Assembly (NCBI RefSeq): GCF_003051055.1
Contig: NZ_QAON01000009.1
Coordinates: forward strand, 1 to 64,000
Length of the DNA: 64,000 nt
Direction of reading: 5' to 3'
Source: Agitococcus lubricus
GTDB lineage: Bacteria; Pseudomonadota; Gammaproteobacteria; Pseudomonadales; Moraxellaceae
Position 1 is the stretch's first letter, and each line of letters opens with the position of its first letter. Under the pieces are notes generated by a model. The model did not search any database. It was given only the letters and a program-made list of their open reading frames with translations, and was not told where the DNA came from. A program made the position numbers and the translations under genes. Shown here piece by piece: positions 42,974-54,100 of the stretch.

Positions 42974-44044
42974 TTAAGACTTTTTTCCCATCTGAATACG
43001 GTTATTGAGCCAACCTAACTTCCAAAAAGCCAAAACCAATAAAGTGGCTAAACTCGCCATGCCTGTCAGCGTAGCATAATAGCCATATTCACTGTGTAGT
43101 TCAGGCATGTGCTCAAAGTTCATGCCGTAAATACTGGCAATAAAACTTAACGGTAAAATAATGGTTGAGACGACAGTTAAGACCCGTGCAATTTCGCCTG
43201 TACGTTGGGTCGTTTGTGCTTGAATAGTGGCAAGTACCCCGTCTAAAAGGTCACGTGACGAATCGATAGCCGCTCTCACCGAAATCACATTTTGATTCAT
43301 TTCCTGATAAGAGCTACGTGCTTCCTCTGTGACAAAAACACTGCGTTTAGTCCCCAATAACATTAATACGATATGTAAGCTGGCCGTCAGCTTTTTGAGG
43401 GTCAAAATATTACTGGCTGCAATAGAAATATCATGGGGCAGGTGATGAGGTTGCCCCGTAATAGATTGGTGTTCTAAATGGTCTAAAAAGTTATCGTTGG
43501 CCAAATTAAGATTGGCATAGTCATATAAACAACGCTGTAAAAACAAGAACATAATAAAGCCTTGTGTGCGCCCCCATAATCTAAAACAGTCGGCACAATT
43601 GGCTTGAATATGGTCAACAATATCCAATGCAGAACGATGATAAGTTACCACAAATTGATTGCCAATAATAAATAGCAAACGCTGTACTTGTAGGACACGT
43701 ATGCCATTTTCGGTATTTAAGTGTTGGTTAGGATTGGCAATTTCATAGAGATAAAACGACAAACACTCTTTGGTTTCGGCAATATGTGGCAAAATTTCAG
43801 GCTCATCAAAATGATGACTCGTGAGTGGTGTCGCACCTAATTGTTCTAGGAGCGTATTGAGACGATGGATATCAGGACTTTGAACATCTAGCCAAAATAA
43901 TTGATTGGGCTGTGCGAGTTCTTGAGATAAATTGTCAACATGAAAACAGTGAGTTGTTTTGTCTGTACGCTCAAAAGCCACACAGTAAATTTGCTCCGTA
44001 GCGGCAGTATCGGAGAGTCTGTGGAGCGAAGAAGGGAGCGCCAT
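42974..44044 (-). CDS. CorA family divalent cation transporter
   Basis: The 356-residue protein has a long cytosolic helical domain and two C-terminal membrane segments. The signature YGMNFEHMPEL follows the first (VVSTIILPLSFIASIYGMNF). CorA/ZntB transporters carry Mg, Co or Zn as pentamers. GMN is followed by FEHMPEL, close to ZntB-like EHMPE forms, but the substrate cannot be told. It lies 33 bases past the SDR gene in a cca-SDR-corA operon. Confidence 0.92.
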   Translation of the reverse strand: MALPSSLHRLSDTAATEQIYCVAFERTDKTTHCFHVDNLSQELAQPNQLFWLDVQSPDIHRLNTLLEQLGATPLTSHHFDEPEILPHIAETKECLSFYLYEIANPNQHLNTENGIRVLQVQRLLFIIGNQFVVTYHRSALDIVDHIQANCADCFRLWGRTQGFIMFLFLQRCLYDYANLNLANDNFLDHLEHQSITGQPHHLPHDISIAASNILTLKKLTASLHIVLMLLGTKRSVFVTEEARSSYQEMNQNVISVRAAIDSSRDLLDGVLATIQAQTTQRTGEIARVLTVVSTIILPLSFIASIYGMNFEHMPELHSEYGYYATLTGMASLATLLVLAFWKLGWLNNRIQMGKKS

Positions 44045-44077
44045 AAATACATCCTTGTGGTTGAGTAATATACCCGC

Positions 44078-44845
44078 TTATTCTTTACCAAGGGTATGCC
44101 GTCGGCCACCGTCTACCGCAATAATTTGACCCGTAATGTAAGGCGCATCATCCAACAAAAAGGCAACCGTACGCGCAATATCGCTGGGACTTCCCGAACG
44201 CGCCAATGGCACGCTCGACAAAATTTCTTGCTGTTGGCTTTCATTAATGGCGGATACAGTATCTGCGGCTGGCCATAAAATCGCCCCTGGTGCCACGCCG
44301 TTGACGCGAATAAAAGGGGCTAATTCTTTGGCTAGCGCATAAGTCATCATTTGTAAGGCGGCTTTAGCCATACAGTAAATACTATAGTCTCTAAAAGGCC
44401 GTTCAGCATGAATATCAACAATATTTACGATACAACCATCTTGTTGTTGCAAATACGGCCGTAGTGCTTGACTTAAGAAAAAAGGCGCACGTGCGTTACT
44501 ACTGAATAAATCATCCCATTGTTGAATGTTGGCTTCTGCAATGGGTGTTGCATAAAACGTAGATGCATTATTGACCAGCGCATCAATGCGACCAAAGATA
44601 GCATAAGCCTGTTCAGCGAGTTGAGAAAACAAATGGACTGCATCTAAGTCTGCATGTAATGCTGCAGCGCTGGTGGGACGAACCTGATTCAAGGTATCAA
44701 CCAACGCGTGTGCAGCCAGTTCGCTGTGCCGATAATGAATAATCACCCGCCAGCCACGCTCATGTAACAAACGTGCAGTGGCTGCGCCAACTCGCTGACT
44801 GCTGCCGGTAATGAAAACCACTTTATTATCGAGAGTGTGTTGCAT
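44078..44845 (-). CDS. pteridine reductase-like SDR
   Basis: The 255-residue short-chain dehydrogenase starts NKVVFITGSSQRVGAATARL. The TGxxxRxG cofactor motif is the form seen in pteridine reductases (PTR1/FolM) rather than TGxxxGxG. NNASTFYATP, the Ser region NIVDIHAERPF and YCMAKAAL follow, then GVAPGAILWP. It probably reduces dihydropteridines. It starts inside the end of cca (20-base overlap) and is near folB on the other strand, which supports a folate role. Confidence 0.85.
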   Translation of the reverse strand: MQHTLDNKVVFITGSSQRVGAATARLLHERGWRVIIHYRHSELAAHALVDTLNQVRPTSAAALHADLDAVHLFSQLAEQAYAIFGRIDALVNNASTFYATPIAEANIQQWDDLFSSNARAPFFLSQALRPYLQQQDGCIVNIVDIHAERPFRDYSIYCMAKAALQMMTYALAKELAPFIRVNGVAPGAILWPAADTVSAINESQQQEILSSVPLARSGSPSDIARTVAFLLDDAPYITGQIIAVDGGRRHTLGKE

Positions 44846-46067
44846 GATAGTGCTTTTTGAAAAGGTCTAAGGCATCAATACGTGCTTCGGCTAGGGCTGT
44901 GCCAAGTGCTGCGCCTGTTAGGTTCTGTTGGTTCAGATGTTGTGTGCTAATCTGTGCGGCAATGTCGCGTGCTTGCTGAAAATACGCTGCTTGCGGATAG
45001 GGCAGCTCTTCCCAACCGAGTCGACCACGTACATCTGTTTGACAGGCTAACAAAAACTCAGCAAAACGTTCAGGTCGCCGAATAGCGTCTAATTTTTGGA
45101 GCTTATGCCACAGGGTAGCCGCTCGCAACTCTACAACACGGTGACACTCCAAATGATATAAACACACCATTTCTGCCAATTGTTGATAATCTTTGGGGAC
45201 TTTATAGCGTTGGCAAACCGCTGTTACCAGTGCTAAACCACGTTCTTCATGACCATGATGACGCGGTAAAATCGCTTCAGGCGTAATGCCTTTCCCTAAA
45301 TCGTGTAGCAACACAGCAAAACGTACACGGGGATGAAGATTGGCTCTAGCAGCGACCTGTAAACACAGTAATAAATGTAAGCCCGTATCAATTTCGGGGT
45401 GATATTCGGGGCGTTGGGGAATCCCAAATAATTGATGTAGTTCTGGAAATAAAACCTTGAGTGCACCACATTCACGTAGCACTTCAATATACACATCAGG
45501 ATGGTTTTCGTTTAAGGCGCGATGTGTTTCTTGCCATACCCGTTCGGCCGTGAGATGGTTTAATTCGCCACTGTGTACCATTTCCGTCATCAAAGACATC
45601 GTGTCGTCGGCCACTCTAAATCCATCCCCTGCAAAACGTGCGGCAAAGCGTGCAACACGCAATACACGTAAGGGGTCTTCTCTAAAGGCGTCGGATACAT
45701 GACGGAGTTGTTTGGCGTGTAAATCGTCTTGGCCACCATAGGGGTCAATAATCTCACCATCTTCTGCTTGTGCCATCGCGTTAATGGTTAAATCACGGCG
45801 TAAGAGGTCTTGCTCTAGACGAATATCAGGACTAAAAAAGCAATCAAAGCCATGATAGCCTCGGCCTATTTTACGTTCGGTACGTGCCAAAGCATATTCT
45901 TCATGGGTGTGAGGATGTAAAAAAACAGGAAAGTCATGGCCAACGGCTTGAAAACCTTGTTGACGTAGTTGCTCAGGGGTAGCGCCAACAATCACCCAAT
46001 CACGGTCATGTATTGGTCTACCCAGTAGTTTATCGCGGACGGCACCGCCTACCAGATACGTTTTCAT
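44826..46067 (-). CDS. cca: multifunctional CCA-adding enzyme
   Basis: The product of 413 residues adds or repairs the CCA end of tRNAs. It has MKTYLVGGAVRDKLLGRPIH, the catalytic DRDWVIVG, REDPLRVLRVARFAARF and an HD-domain-like stretch FAVLLHDLGKGITP. This domain is found only in the multifunctional gammaproteobacterial form. The start at 46067 is set by homology. The 3' end overlaps the SDR gene by 20 bases. Confidence 0.95.
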   Translation of the reverse strand: MKTYLVGGAVRDKLLGRPIHDRDWVIVGATPEQLRQQGFQAVGHDFPVFLHPHTHEEYALARTERKIGRGYHGFDCFFSPDIRLEQDLLRRDLTINAMAQAEDGEIIDPYGGQDDLHAKQLRHVSDAFREDPLRVLRVARFAARFAGDGFRVADDTMSLMTEMVHSGELNHLTAERVWQETHRALNENHPDVYIEVLRECGALKVLFPELHQLFGIPQRPEYHPEIDTGLHLLLCLQVAARANLHPRVRFAVLLHDLGKGITPEAILPRHHGHEERGLALVTAVCQRYKVPKDYQQLAEMVCLYHLECHRVVELRAATLWHKLQKLDAIRRPERFAEFLLACQTDVRGRLGWEELPYPQAAYFQQARDIAAQISTQHLNQQNLTGAALGTALAEARIDALDLFKKHYHATHSR

Positions 46068-46165
46068 GGTATATAGACTAGTATTATCGATTATTAGCAC
46101 TATACCTTAGCTTAGCGGGGATGTAGAGCATTGCATTCTAAAAAGCGACATAATAAGGTCATAAG

Positions 46166-46212
46166 GTCTGTTGACGCTTTGATTGTGGCTCACACGCAAA
46201 ACGTCAACAGAC
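46166..46212. repeat. short family-A MITE derivative (two ends only)
   Basis: GTCTGTTGACG and CGTCAACAGAC form a perfect 11-bp inverted repeat with a 25-base interior containing GTGGCTCACACGCAAAA. These arms are the termini of the element at 13191, joined with most of the middle missing. It lies between cca and the diguanylate cyclase gene. Confidence 0.7.
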
Positions 46213-46292
46213 ACTAGGCTAATGTGATAAATTATTTATGCAAAGCCACATGAGGTTTAACGTCAATAATGACGGTGAAAGGGTAGTACGTC

Positions 46293-47948
46293 ATGGCATC
46301 AAAACAAGAAAAATTAGAAAAGCTCAAGGCTTTACAACACAGTTATGGCCAACAATTGCCACTACGTATACAGGCTATAGAACACATTTGTTTGCAATTA
46401 GCCCAACACCTTGAGGAGCATCCACGGTTACTACCTGAGTTGCATCGTTTGGTACATAGTCTGGCTGGCTCGGCTGGCTCGTTTGGTTATGGTGCGTTGA
46501 GTGAGCATTTACGATTTATTGAGCAGCAACTGACCTTAAATATGCAGCAAATGCAATATGCATTAACGCCAGACCAGCTAGTGACCTTAACCGCGCAGGT
46601 TGCCGATTTGAGTCGGTATCTGATGGTGCAGCAATTAAATTATAACTTGAGCTTTACGGGGCTTGATTTACAGCAGCATGATAATCGCTACGTATATATC
46701 ATTGAAGATGATGTGTTGTTGGCAGAAGAAATACAAACACAGTTATCTATTTATGGTTGGCAAGCAGTCGTTTTTCATCAAATTAGAGATTTGGAGAACG
46801 CCTTATTAAAACAACTGCCTGCGGCGATGATTGTCGATATTATGTTGCCCGAAGGCGACTCCGCAGGCACCGATTTTGTTAAAAAAATACAACAGCAGTA
46901 TCAAGGGCTGATTCCCGTTATTATTATTTCTTCGCGTTGGGATTGGCAAAGTCGTTTGGCTGCTGCACAGGCAGGCGCAAATGCCTATTTAACTAAGCCG
47001 ATTGATTTTGGCATTTTGGCAGAGCGTTTAGATATCTTAACCCTGCGTAATGAAGGCATTCCCTATCAAGTCTTAGTCATTGAAGATAATGAATTATTGG
47101 CAGAGCATTATGCGGCGGTATTAACCAATGCAGGCATGCATGTAGAAACCCTAAAAGACCCGACTCAACTATTAGCCATGCTTGAGCATTTTTCGCCAGA
47201 ATTAGTCTTGTTAGATTTATACATGCCTCATTGTAATGGTATCGAGGTTGCGCGTGTTATTCGGCAAGATACGCAATTTATCGACTTACCCATCGTCTTT
47301 TTATCGACTGAGTCAGGTCGTCATTTACAGTTAGCTGCCATGCAATCGGGTGCAGATGATTTCTTACAAAAACCCATTCAAGCCCAAGAATTAGTGATGG
47401 CGGTTAAGCAACGTGCGGAGCGATTTCGTAGCTTACGGGAACTCATCCGCCAAGACCGCATGACAGGCTTACTTAACCATATCGCCTTTAGATTGCAGTT
47501 AGAGTTTGAGTTGGCACGTCAGCAACGTACTGGTTCTTTACTGAGTATGGTGATGCTGGATATAGATTATTTTAAGAAAGTAAACGACCAATATGGCCAT
47601 CCCATTGGTGATAGGGTGATTAAAAGTTTGGCCAAATTATTGACTAACCGTTTACGTAAGACCGATGTGATTGGCCGTTATGGTGGAGAAGAGTTTGGCA
47701 TTATTATGCCTGATACGCATCCTGATGATGCGCTGAAAGTCATGAACCAATTACGTGAGGAATTTGCGCAATTAATTCACATGAGTCAGCAACAAGAATT
47801 TTCAACGACGTTTAGTGCAGGTTTGGTGGTCGCAAAATACAACTATCAAGTCGATGACCTATTTCAATATGCCGACCAAGCCTTATATCAAGCCAAACAA
47901 CAAGGCCGCAACTGTGTGGTGTTGTATGAAAATAGCACGACAACTTAG
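46293..47948 (+). CDS. Hpt-REC-REC-GGDEF diguanylate cyclase
   Basis: The 551-residue protein makes c-di-GMP from two GTP. It has an Hpt domain with HSLAGSAG (His55), a first receiver (EDD, Asp182 in IVDIMLP), a second receiver (VIEDNELL, Asp308 in LLDLYMPH) and a GGDEF domain with GGEEF at 464-468. An upstream LDIDYFKKVND is the GTP/Mg site. The receivers and Hpt suggest input from a phosphorelay. It precedes the giant RTX protein gene by 196 bases; c-di-GMP could control that surface protein, but this is inference. Confidence 0.93.
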   Translation: MASKQEKLEKLKALQHSYGQQLPLRIQAIEHICLQLAQHLEEHPRLLPELHRLVHSLAGSAGSFGYGALSEHLRFIEQQLTLNMQQMQYALTPDQLVTLTAQVADLSRYLMVQQLNYNLSFTGLDLQQHDNRYVYIIEDDVLLAEEIQTQLSIYGWQAVVFHQIRDLENALLKQLPAAMIVDIMLPEGDSAGTDFVKKIQQQYQGLIPVIIISSRWDWQSRLAAAQAGANAYLTKPIDFGILAERLDILTLRNEGIPYQVLVIEDNELLAEHYAAVLTNAGMHVETLKDPTQLLAMLEHFSPELVLLDLYMPHCNGIEVARVIRQDTQFIDLPIVFLSTESGRHLQLAAMQSGADDFLQKPIQAQELVMAVKQRAERFRSLRELIRQDRMTGLLNHIAFRLQLEFELARQQRTGSLLSMVMLDIDYFKKVNDQYGHPIGDRVIKSLAKLLTNRLRKTDVIGRYGGEEFGIIMPDTHPDDALKVMNQLREEFAQLIHMSQQQEFSTTFSAGLVVAKYNYQVDDLFQYADQALYQAKQQGRNCVVLYENSTTT

Positions 47949-48144
47949 CGCCTTTTATGTCATAAAATCACATGACAGGATTAAAAGGTTTTTGTAGAAT
48001 CCTTGACAGCTTAAGTACAAAAATAACACATTTTTTGTGTTGATAATTAACCAATCACTCAACAAGAGCATTCATGGAAGAAGCATCAGATGACATGTCG
48101 CTTCCTTGAGGCATCGTTATCTTTTCTTTAGAAGGATTTGACTC

Positions 48145-51100
48145 ATGACTACTGTGACAAACTACTCGCCAACGGGCTATCTCATTGATGGTATTTTGAT
48201 GGGGGCAAGTTATCAAACGCCTACCAACGGTAAGCTGAGTCTGACCTTTAGTTTTCCTGATTATAGTTCAATGGCGATTGTAGATAATGGCAATCAACTG
48301 CGTACGGCTTCTGCCATTTATCAACAAGTGATTAGAGACCAGCTCAATAATCTTGAGCGTTATGTCAATATTGATTTTGTAGAAATCACGGGTGGAGAGG
48401 TTGCAGATTTTAATTTTTCTGTGACTGCCGAACCTATTAGTAATGCCTCAGCTTATGCCTTTTTTCCAGGTGATACGCCCAAAAGAATTATTTTAAGTGC
48501 TGATTATACCCCTGATAATAGTGGCTCTTTTATGAGTCATTATGGTTATATGACCTTAATTCATGAAATGGGGCATGCCTTAGGTCTTAAACATCCTCAT
48601 AATTCATTTGGCTATCCCGATGATGGTAGCAATGTCTTTCCATTATTAGATGGTACTTATGATTCTACACGTTATACCGTGATGAGCTATAATAATACAG
48701 AAACTGTTGGCGATAATATATTTTCACAAACATACTCCGTATTTGATGTTGCTGCTTTACAGTATTTATACGGTGCTAATAGTGATTACAATCATACGAA
48801 TACCATCTATCAATATAATTTAGACACGAGTTATTATTTTGAGACCTTGTGGGATGGTGGTGGTATAGATACAGTGACACTAAACACAGCGCAAAATACG
48901 AATTTTGATATTAGGTCAGGTGCAATTAATGCAAAAAATGGAAGTTATATTATTTCTATTGCTTATGACGCTAATATAGAAAATTTGATTTCTGGCTCAG
49001 GCAATGATGTGTTAAGTGGTAATGAATTAAATAACTTAATACAAGGTTTGGATGGTGCAGATTATATTTTTGGTAATGAAGGCAATGATACCTTAGATGG
49101 CGGTATTGGTATAGATACTCTAGAAGGCGGTGTGGGTGATGATAGTCTGATGGGTGGCGCGGGAGATGATATCTTAAAAGATGTGACAGCCAATGATACT
49201 AACGATGACAATTCAGTCTCTGTGTTAGGTCAACAATATTTAAATCTTAGTAGTAATCAACTTGTTAATGGTTTGGGAGGAAATGCAGGTTTTGGTGAGC
49301 AAATTTTATTAGTAAATGACGATGATTCATCAGATGTTATTGACATCAGTACTATTTTTGGTACAGCAGGACTCAATTTTTTTGGTCAAAGCTACACTAA
49401 TTTATATGTAAATAATAATGGAAACATTACCTTTGGTTCGCCTTTGTCAGATTATACACCAGACCCTATTGGGAGTAATTTAGATTATCCAATTATTGCA
49501 GGCTTTTGGGCGGATGTAGATACTCGTGGTGCAACAGGAAATATCTCAGGTGGTGGAAATTCTTTAGGGACGAATCGTGTTTATTATGATATTGATGCGA
49601 CTAATGGCGTTTTGACGGCAACATGGGACGATGTGGGGTATTTTAGCTCACACTCAGATAAAGTAAACGCATTTCAAATACAATTAATCAAACGTGGCAA
49701 TCAAGGCGATTTTGATATCATCTATCGATATGAAGCTGTTAATTGGACGACGGGTGATGCAAGTGCTGGCAGTAATGGCTTAGGTGGCGTTGTTGCACGT
49801 ATCGGTTATTCGGCAGGAAATGGTATTAGTTATGAATTACCATTATCAGGTAATCAACAGCAAGTTTTAGATATAGACCAAAATATTGGCAACTCAGGGC
49901 GTACTGGTATTTATATTTTTAATGTGCGTAATGGTGTTGTCACTGCTGAAGGGGGCAATGATACCTTAGATGGAGGAATTGGTGCCGATACAATGGCAGG
50001 TGGCATTGGTAATGATACTTATATTGTAGGTAATATTAACGATGTAGTTATTGAGGAAGCTAATAAAGGCTACGATACAGTAAAGAGTACTATTAGCTAT
50101 ACAATAGGTATTAATATAGAAAGCTTACTGTTAGTTGGTGATAATAATATTAGTGGGATAGGTAATAATGAAGATAACTTATTGACAGGCAACAATGGTA
50201 ATAATTTTATATCAGCCCTTGCAGGAAACGATACATTAGAGGGTGGTGCGGGTATTGATACTTTGGTTGGTGGGCTAGGTAATGATACCTATATTGTCGA
50301 CTCAATGACTGATGTTATTAATGAAGCAGTCAATGCGGGTACAGACACTATTAAGTCATCAGTCAGTTTTTCTTTAGTCAATATTAGCAATGTCGAAAAC
50401 TTAACATTAATTGGTTTGACTGACATTAGTGCAACAGGAAATAGCCTTAATAATCTGATTGTCGGCAATGATGCAAATAATACATTAGAGGGTGGTGCGG
50501 GTATTGATACCTTGATTGGGGGCTTAGGTAATGATACCTATATGTACGATGGTGATGTTGTCGTAGAGAGTACAAATGCTGGTATTGACACATTGGTCTC
50601 TAATACCAATCTTACATTAAATATTGCAAATGTTGAAAATATCACCCTGATTGGCATAGCTGTTTCAGCAACTGGAAATGAGATAAATAATGTTCTTACG
50701 GGAAATGATAATGATAATATACTAGATGGCCAATTAGGGAGTGATACACTAATCGGCGGTTTAGGAAATGATAGTTATTATATTGATAGTACAGGGGATG
50801 TTGTTTTAGAGCAGGCTAATGAAGGTACTGATACAGTCATATCTTCGATTGCTATTACTGCCTTATTTGACAATATAGAAAATGTGACGCTGACGGGAGT
50901 CACCGCAAATAATGTAGTTGCAAATTCGCTCAATAATCTGGTGATTGGTAATAGTATAAATAATAGGTTAGATGGTGGTTTGGGTGCAGATACCCTGATG
51001 GCAGGGGTAGGGAGTGATACTTATATCGTTGATAATTTAGGTGATGTTGTTGTTGAACATGATGGTGAAGGGACTGATCAAGTTATTTCTTCAGTGAGTT

Positions 51101-54100
51101 TTGTTTTGGGTTCGAATTTGGAACATCTAAGGCTTACAGGTAATCAAAATATTAATGCAACTGGTAATGATTTATATAACTCTATTACTGGAAATGATGC
51201 CAACAATATTATTGATGGTGGCGCAGGCATAGATACGATGTTTGGTTATAAAGGCGATGATACCTTTATAGTCGATACAGATCAAGACTCTGTGAATGAA
51301 TATGCTAACGAAGGCATAGATACAATTATAACAAATGTTAATTTAATTGGTTCTTTAGCTGCTAATATAGAAAATCTTGTCTTGACTGGTCAAGGGGCTA
51401 TTAATGGTGTCGGTAATACGCTTAATAATATTATTACTGGTAATGCGAGTAGCAATATACTAAATGGCGGTACAGGTATTGATACCTTAATTGGCGGTGA
51501 TGGTGACGACACCTATATTGTCGATAATATATCGGATACTATCATTGAAGGGGAAAATGGCGGTTTTGATACATTACAGTCAGCAATATCTATGGTGTTA
51601 CCAAGTTATGTCGAGTTTTTGTCTTTATCTGGTAATACGGCAATTAATGCCACAGGTAATGAGTTTGATAATTATCTATCTGGGAACTCAGCAAACAATC
51701 GTTTGAGCGCTGGTGGAGGTAATGACACCTTAGTAGGGGCTGGGGGGACAGATACCTTAATTGGTGGTACAGGTTATGATACTTATATTGTTGACACGAC
51801 AACGGATATTATAACTGAATTGCAAAATGAAGGTATAGATGTTGTTCAAAGTAGTGTCAGTTATAGCTTAGGAAACCATCTAGAGAATCTCTTATTGACA
51901 GGCTCTTCAAGTATTAATGCGACGGGGAATGAATTAAATAATCAACTGTCAGGTAATGCAGGTGCGAATATCCTAAATGGCGGATTAGGTGATGATACCT
52001 TAGTCGGTGGTGCAGGCAATGATACCTATATTATTGATAATGTGAATGATGTGATTCTAGAAAATGTCGGTGCTGGCACAGATACTATTCAAAGCGCGAT
52101 AAATTACAGTGTCAGTGCTAATGTTGAAAATTTAACCTTAATAGGGACGGCATTAAATGCGACAGGCAATTCATTAAATAATATCCTAACGGGTAATAGT
52201 AGTCATAATACGTTGGATGGGCGTGAAGGGGTTGATACCTTAGTGGGTGGTGTGGGTGATGATACCTATATTGTGGATGATAGTGATGATGTTGTGACGG
52301 AGTCAGCCTCGGCGGGCACGGATAGTGTCCAGTCAACAGTTTCCTATATCTTATCAACGAATGTTGAGAATTTAGTCTTAGTAGGGACATTAGAGATAGA
52401 TGGTACAGGTAATGCGAGTAATAACGTCCTGACGGGTAATGCAGCCGACAATACCCTCAATGGTGGCACAGGTGCAGATAGCTTAGTGGGTGGCTTAGGT
52501 GACGATACGTACATTGTCGATAATACGGGCGATGTGGTCACTGAGCAAGTCAATGAAGGGATTGACAGTGTGCAGTCGTCGGTCAGTTACAGTTTAAGTG
52601 CACAGATTGAGAATTTGACGTTAACGGGTTCGAGTGCCTTGAATGGGACAGGCAATCAATTAGCCAATCTATTAATGGGTAATACAGGTGCTAATATTTT
52701 AGACGGTGGTGTAGGGGCAGATACCTTAGTGGGTGGCGCAGGTAACGACAGTTATTTAGTCGATGACACTAATGATGTAGTGACGGAGTTACTGAATGGC
52801 GGCACGGCAGATATCGTCAAGAGTAGCGTTAATTATATCTTGTCGGACTATATTGAGCAGTTACAACTATTGGGCAGTCAAGCACTCAGTGGCATGGGCA
52901 ACAGCTTAAACAATACACTGACAGGAAACAGTGCAAACAATAGCTTAGACGGTGGTGCGGGCGTAGATACCTTAGTCGGTGGCTTAGGTGATGATAGTTA
53001 TTTTGTTGACAGTAGTACGGATGTGATAACCGAAAATGTGAACGAAGGCACAGATACGGCGTATGCCTCGGTCAATTACACCTTATCAACGCATGTTGAG
53101 AATTTAGTCTTAGTAGGGACATTAGAGATAGATGGTACAGGTAATGCGAGTAATAACGTCCTGACAGGTAATGCAGCCGACAATACCCTCAATGGTGGCA
53201 CAGGCGCAGATAGCTTAGTGGGTGGCTTAGGTGACGACACCTATATTGTCGATAATACGGGTGATGTGGTCACTGAACAAGTCAATGAAGGCATTGACAG
53301 TGTGCAGTCGTCGGTCAGTTATAGTTTAAGTGCACAGGTTGAGAATTTGACGTTAACGGGTTCGAGTGCCTTGAATGGGACAGGCAATCAATTAGCCAAT
53401 CTATTAATGGGTAATACAGGTGCTAATATTTTAGACGGTGGTGCAGGGGCAGATACTTTAGTCGGGGGTAGCGGTGTCGATACTCTGAAAGGTGGACAAG
53501 ACGATGATATCTATATCATTGATGCCGCAACAGAGGTGATTGTGGAACTCACTGACGAAGGGATAGACACTGTACAATCCTCCGTAACTTACAGTTTAGG
53601 TGCGAATCTAGAAAACCTCCTGCTGTTGGGAAGTTCGGCAATCAATGCGACGGGTAATGCACTCAATAATACATTAACTGGTAATAGTGCGAATAACACC
53701 TTACAAGGTGGAGACGGTATAGATACCTTGATTGGAGGCTTGGGTAACGATGTTTATATTGTTGACAGCACAACAGATAATATTATCGAACTGGCAAACG
53801 AAGGACAAGATACCATTCAAACCAGTGTAAGTTTTGTCTTGTCTGCATTGAATATTGAGACCTTAGTACTCACAGGTTCGGCAGCAATTGACGCGACGGG
53901 TAATCAAGACGCCAATATTCTCAATGGTAATACAGCCAATAACACCTTACAGGGGCAAGCGGGTAATGATACTCTCAACGGAGGAGCAGGGCTTGATACT
54001 CTAATTGGTGGTTTAGGAGATGATACATATATCGTTGATAGTGCGACAGATAATATCTCTGAGTTAGTAAGTGAAGGCCTAGACACCGTTCAATCCTCCG

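Noticed and set aside
46166-46212. Terminator of cca or the cyclase
   Set aside because: There is no T-tract on either strand and the arms match MITE termini, so it is a repeat.
52118-52553. Minus-strand ORFs rich in His/Tyr/Pro inside the RTX gene
   Set aside because: They are low-complexity mirror frames of the repeats and have no ribosome sites.
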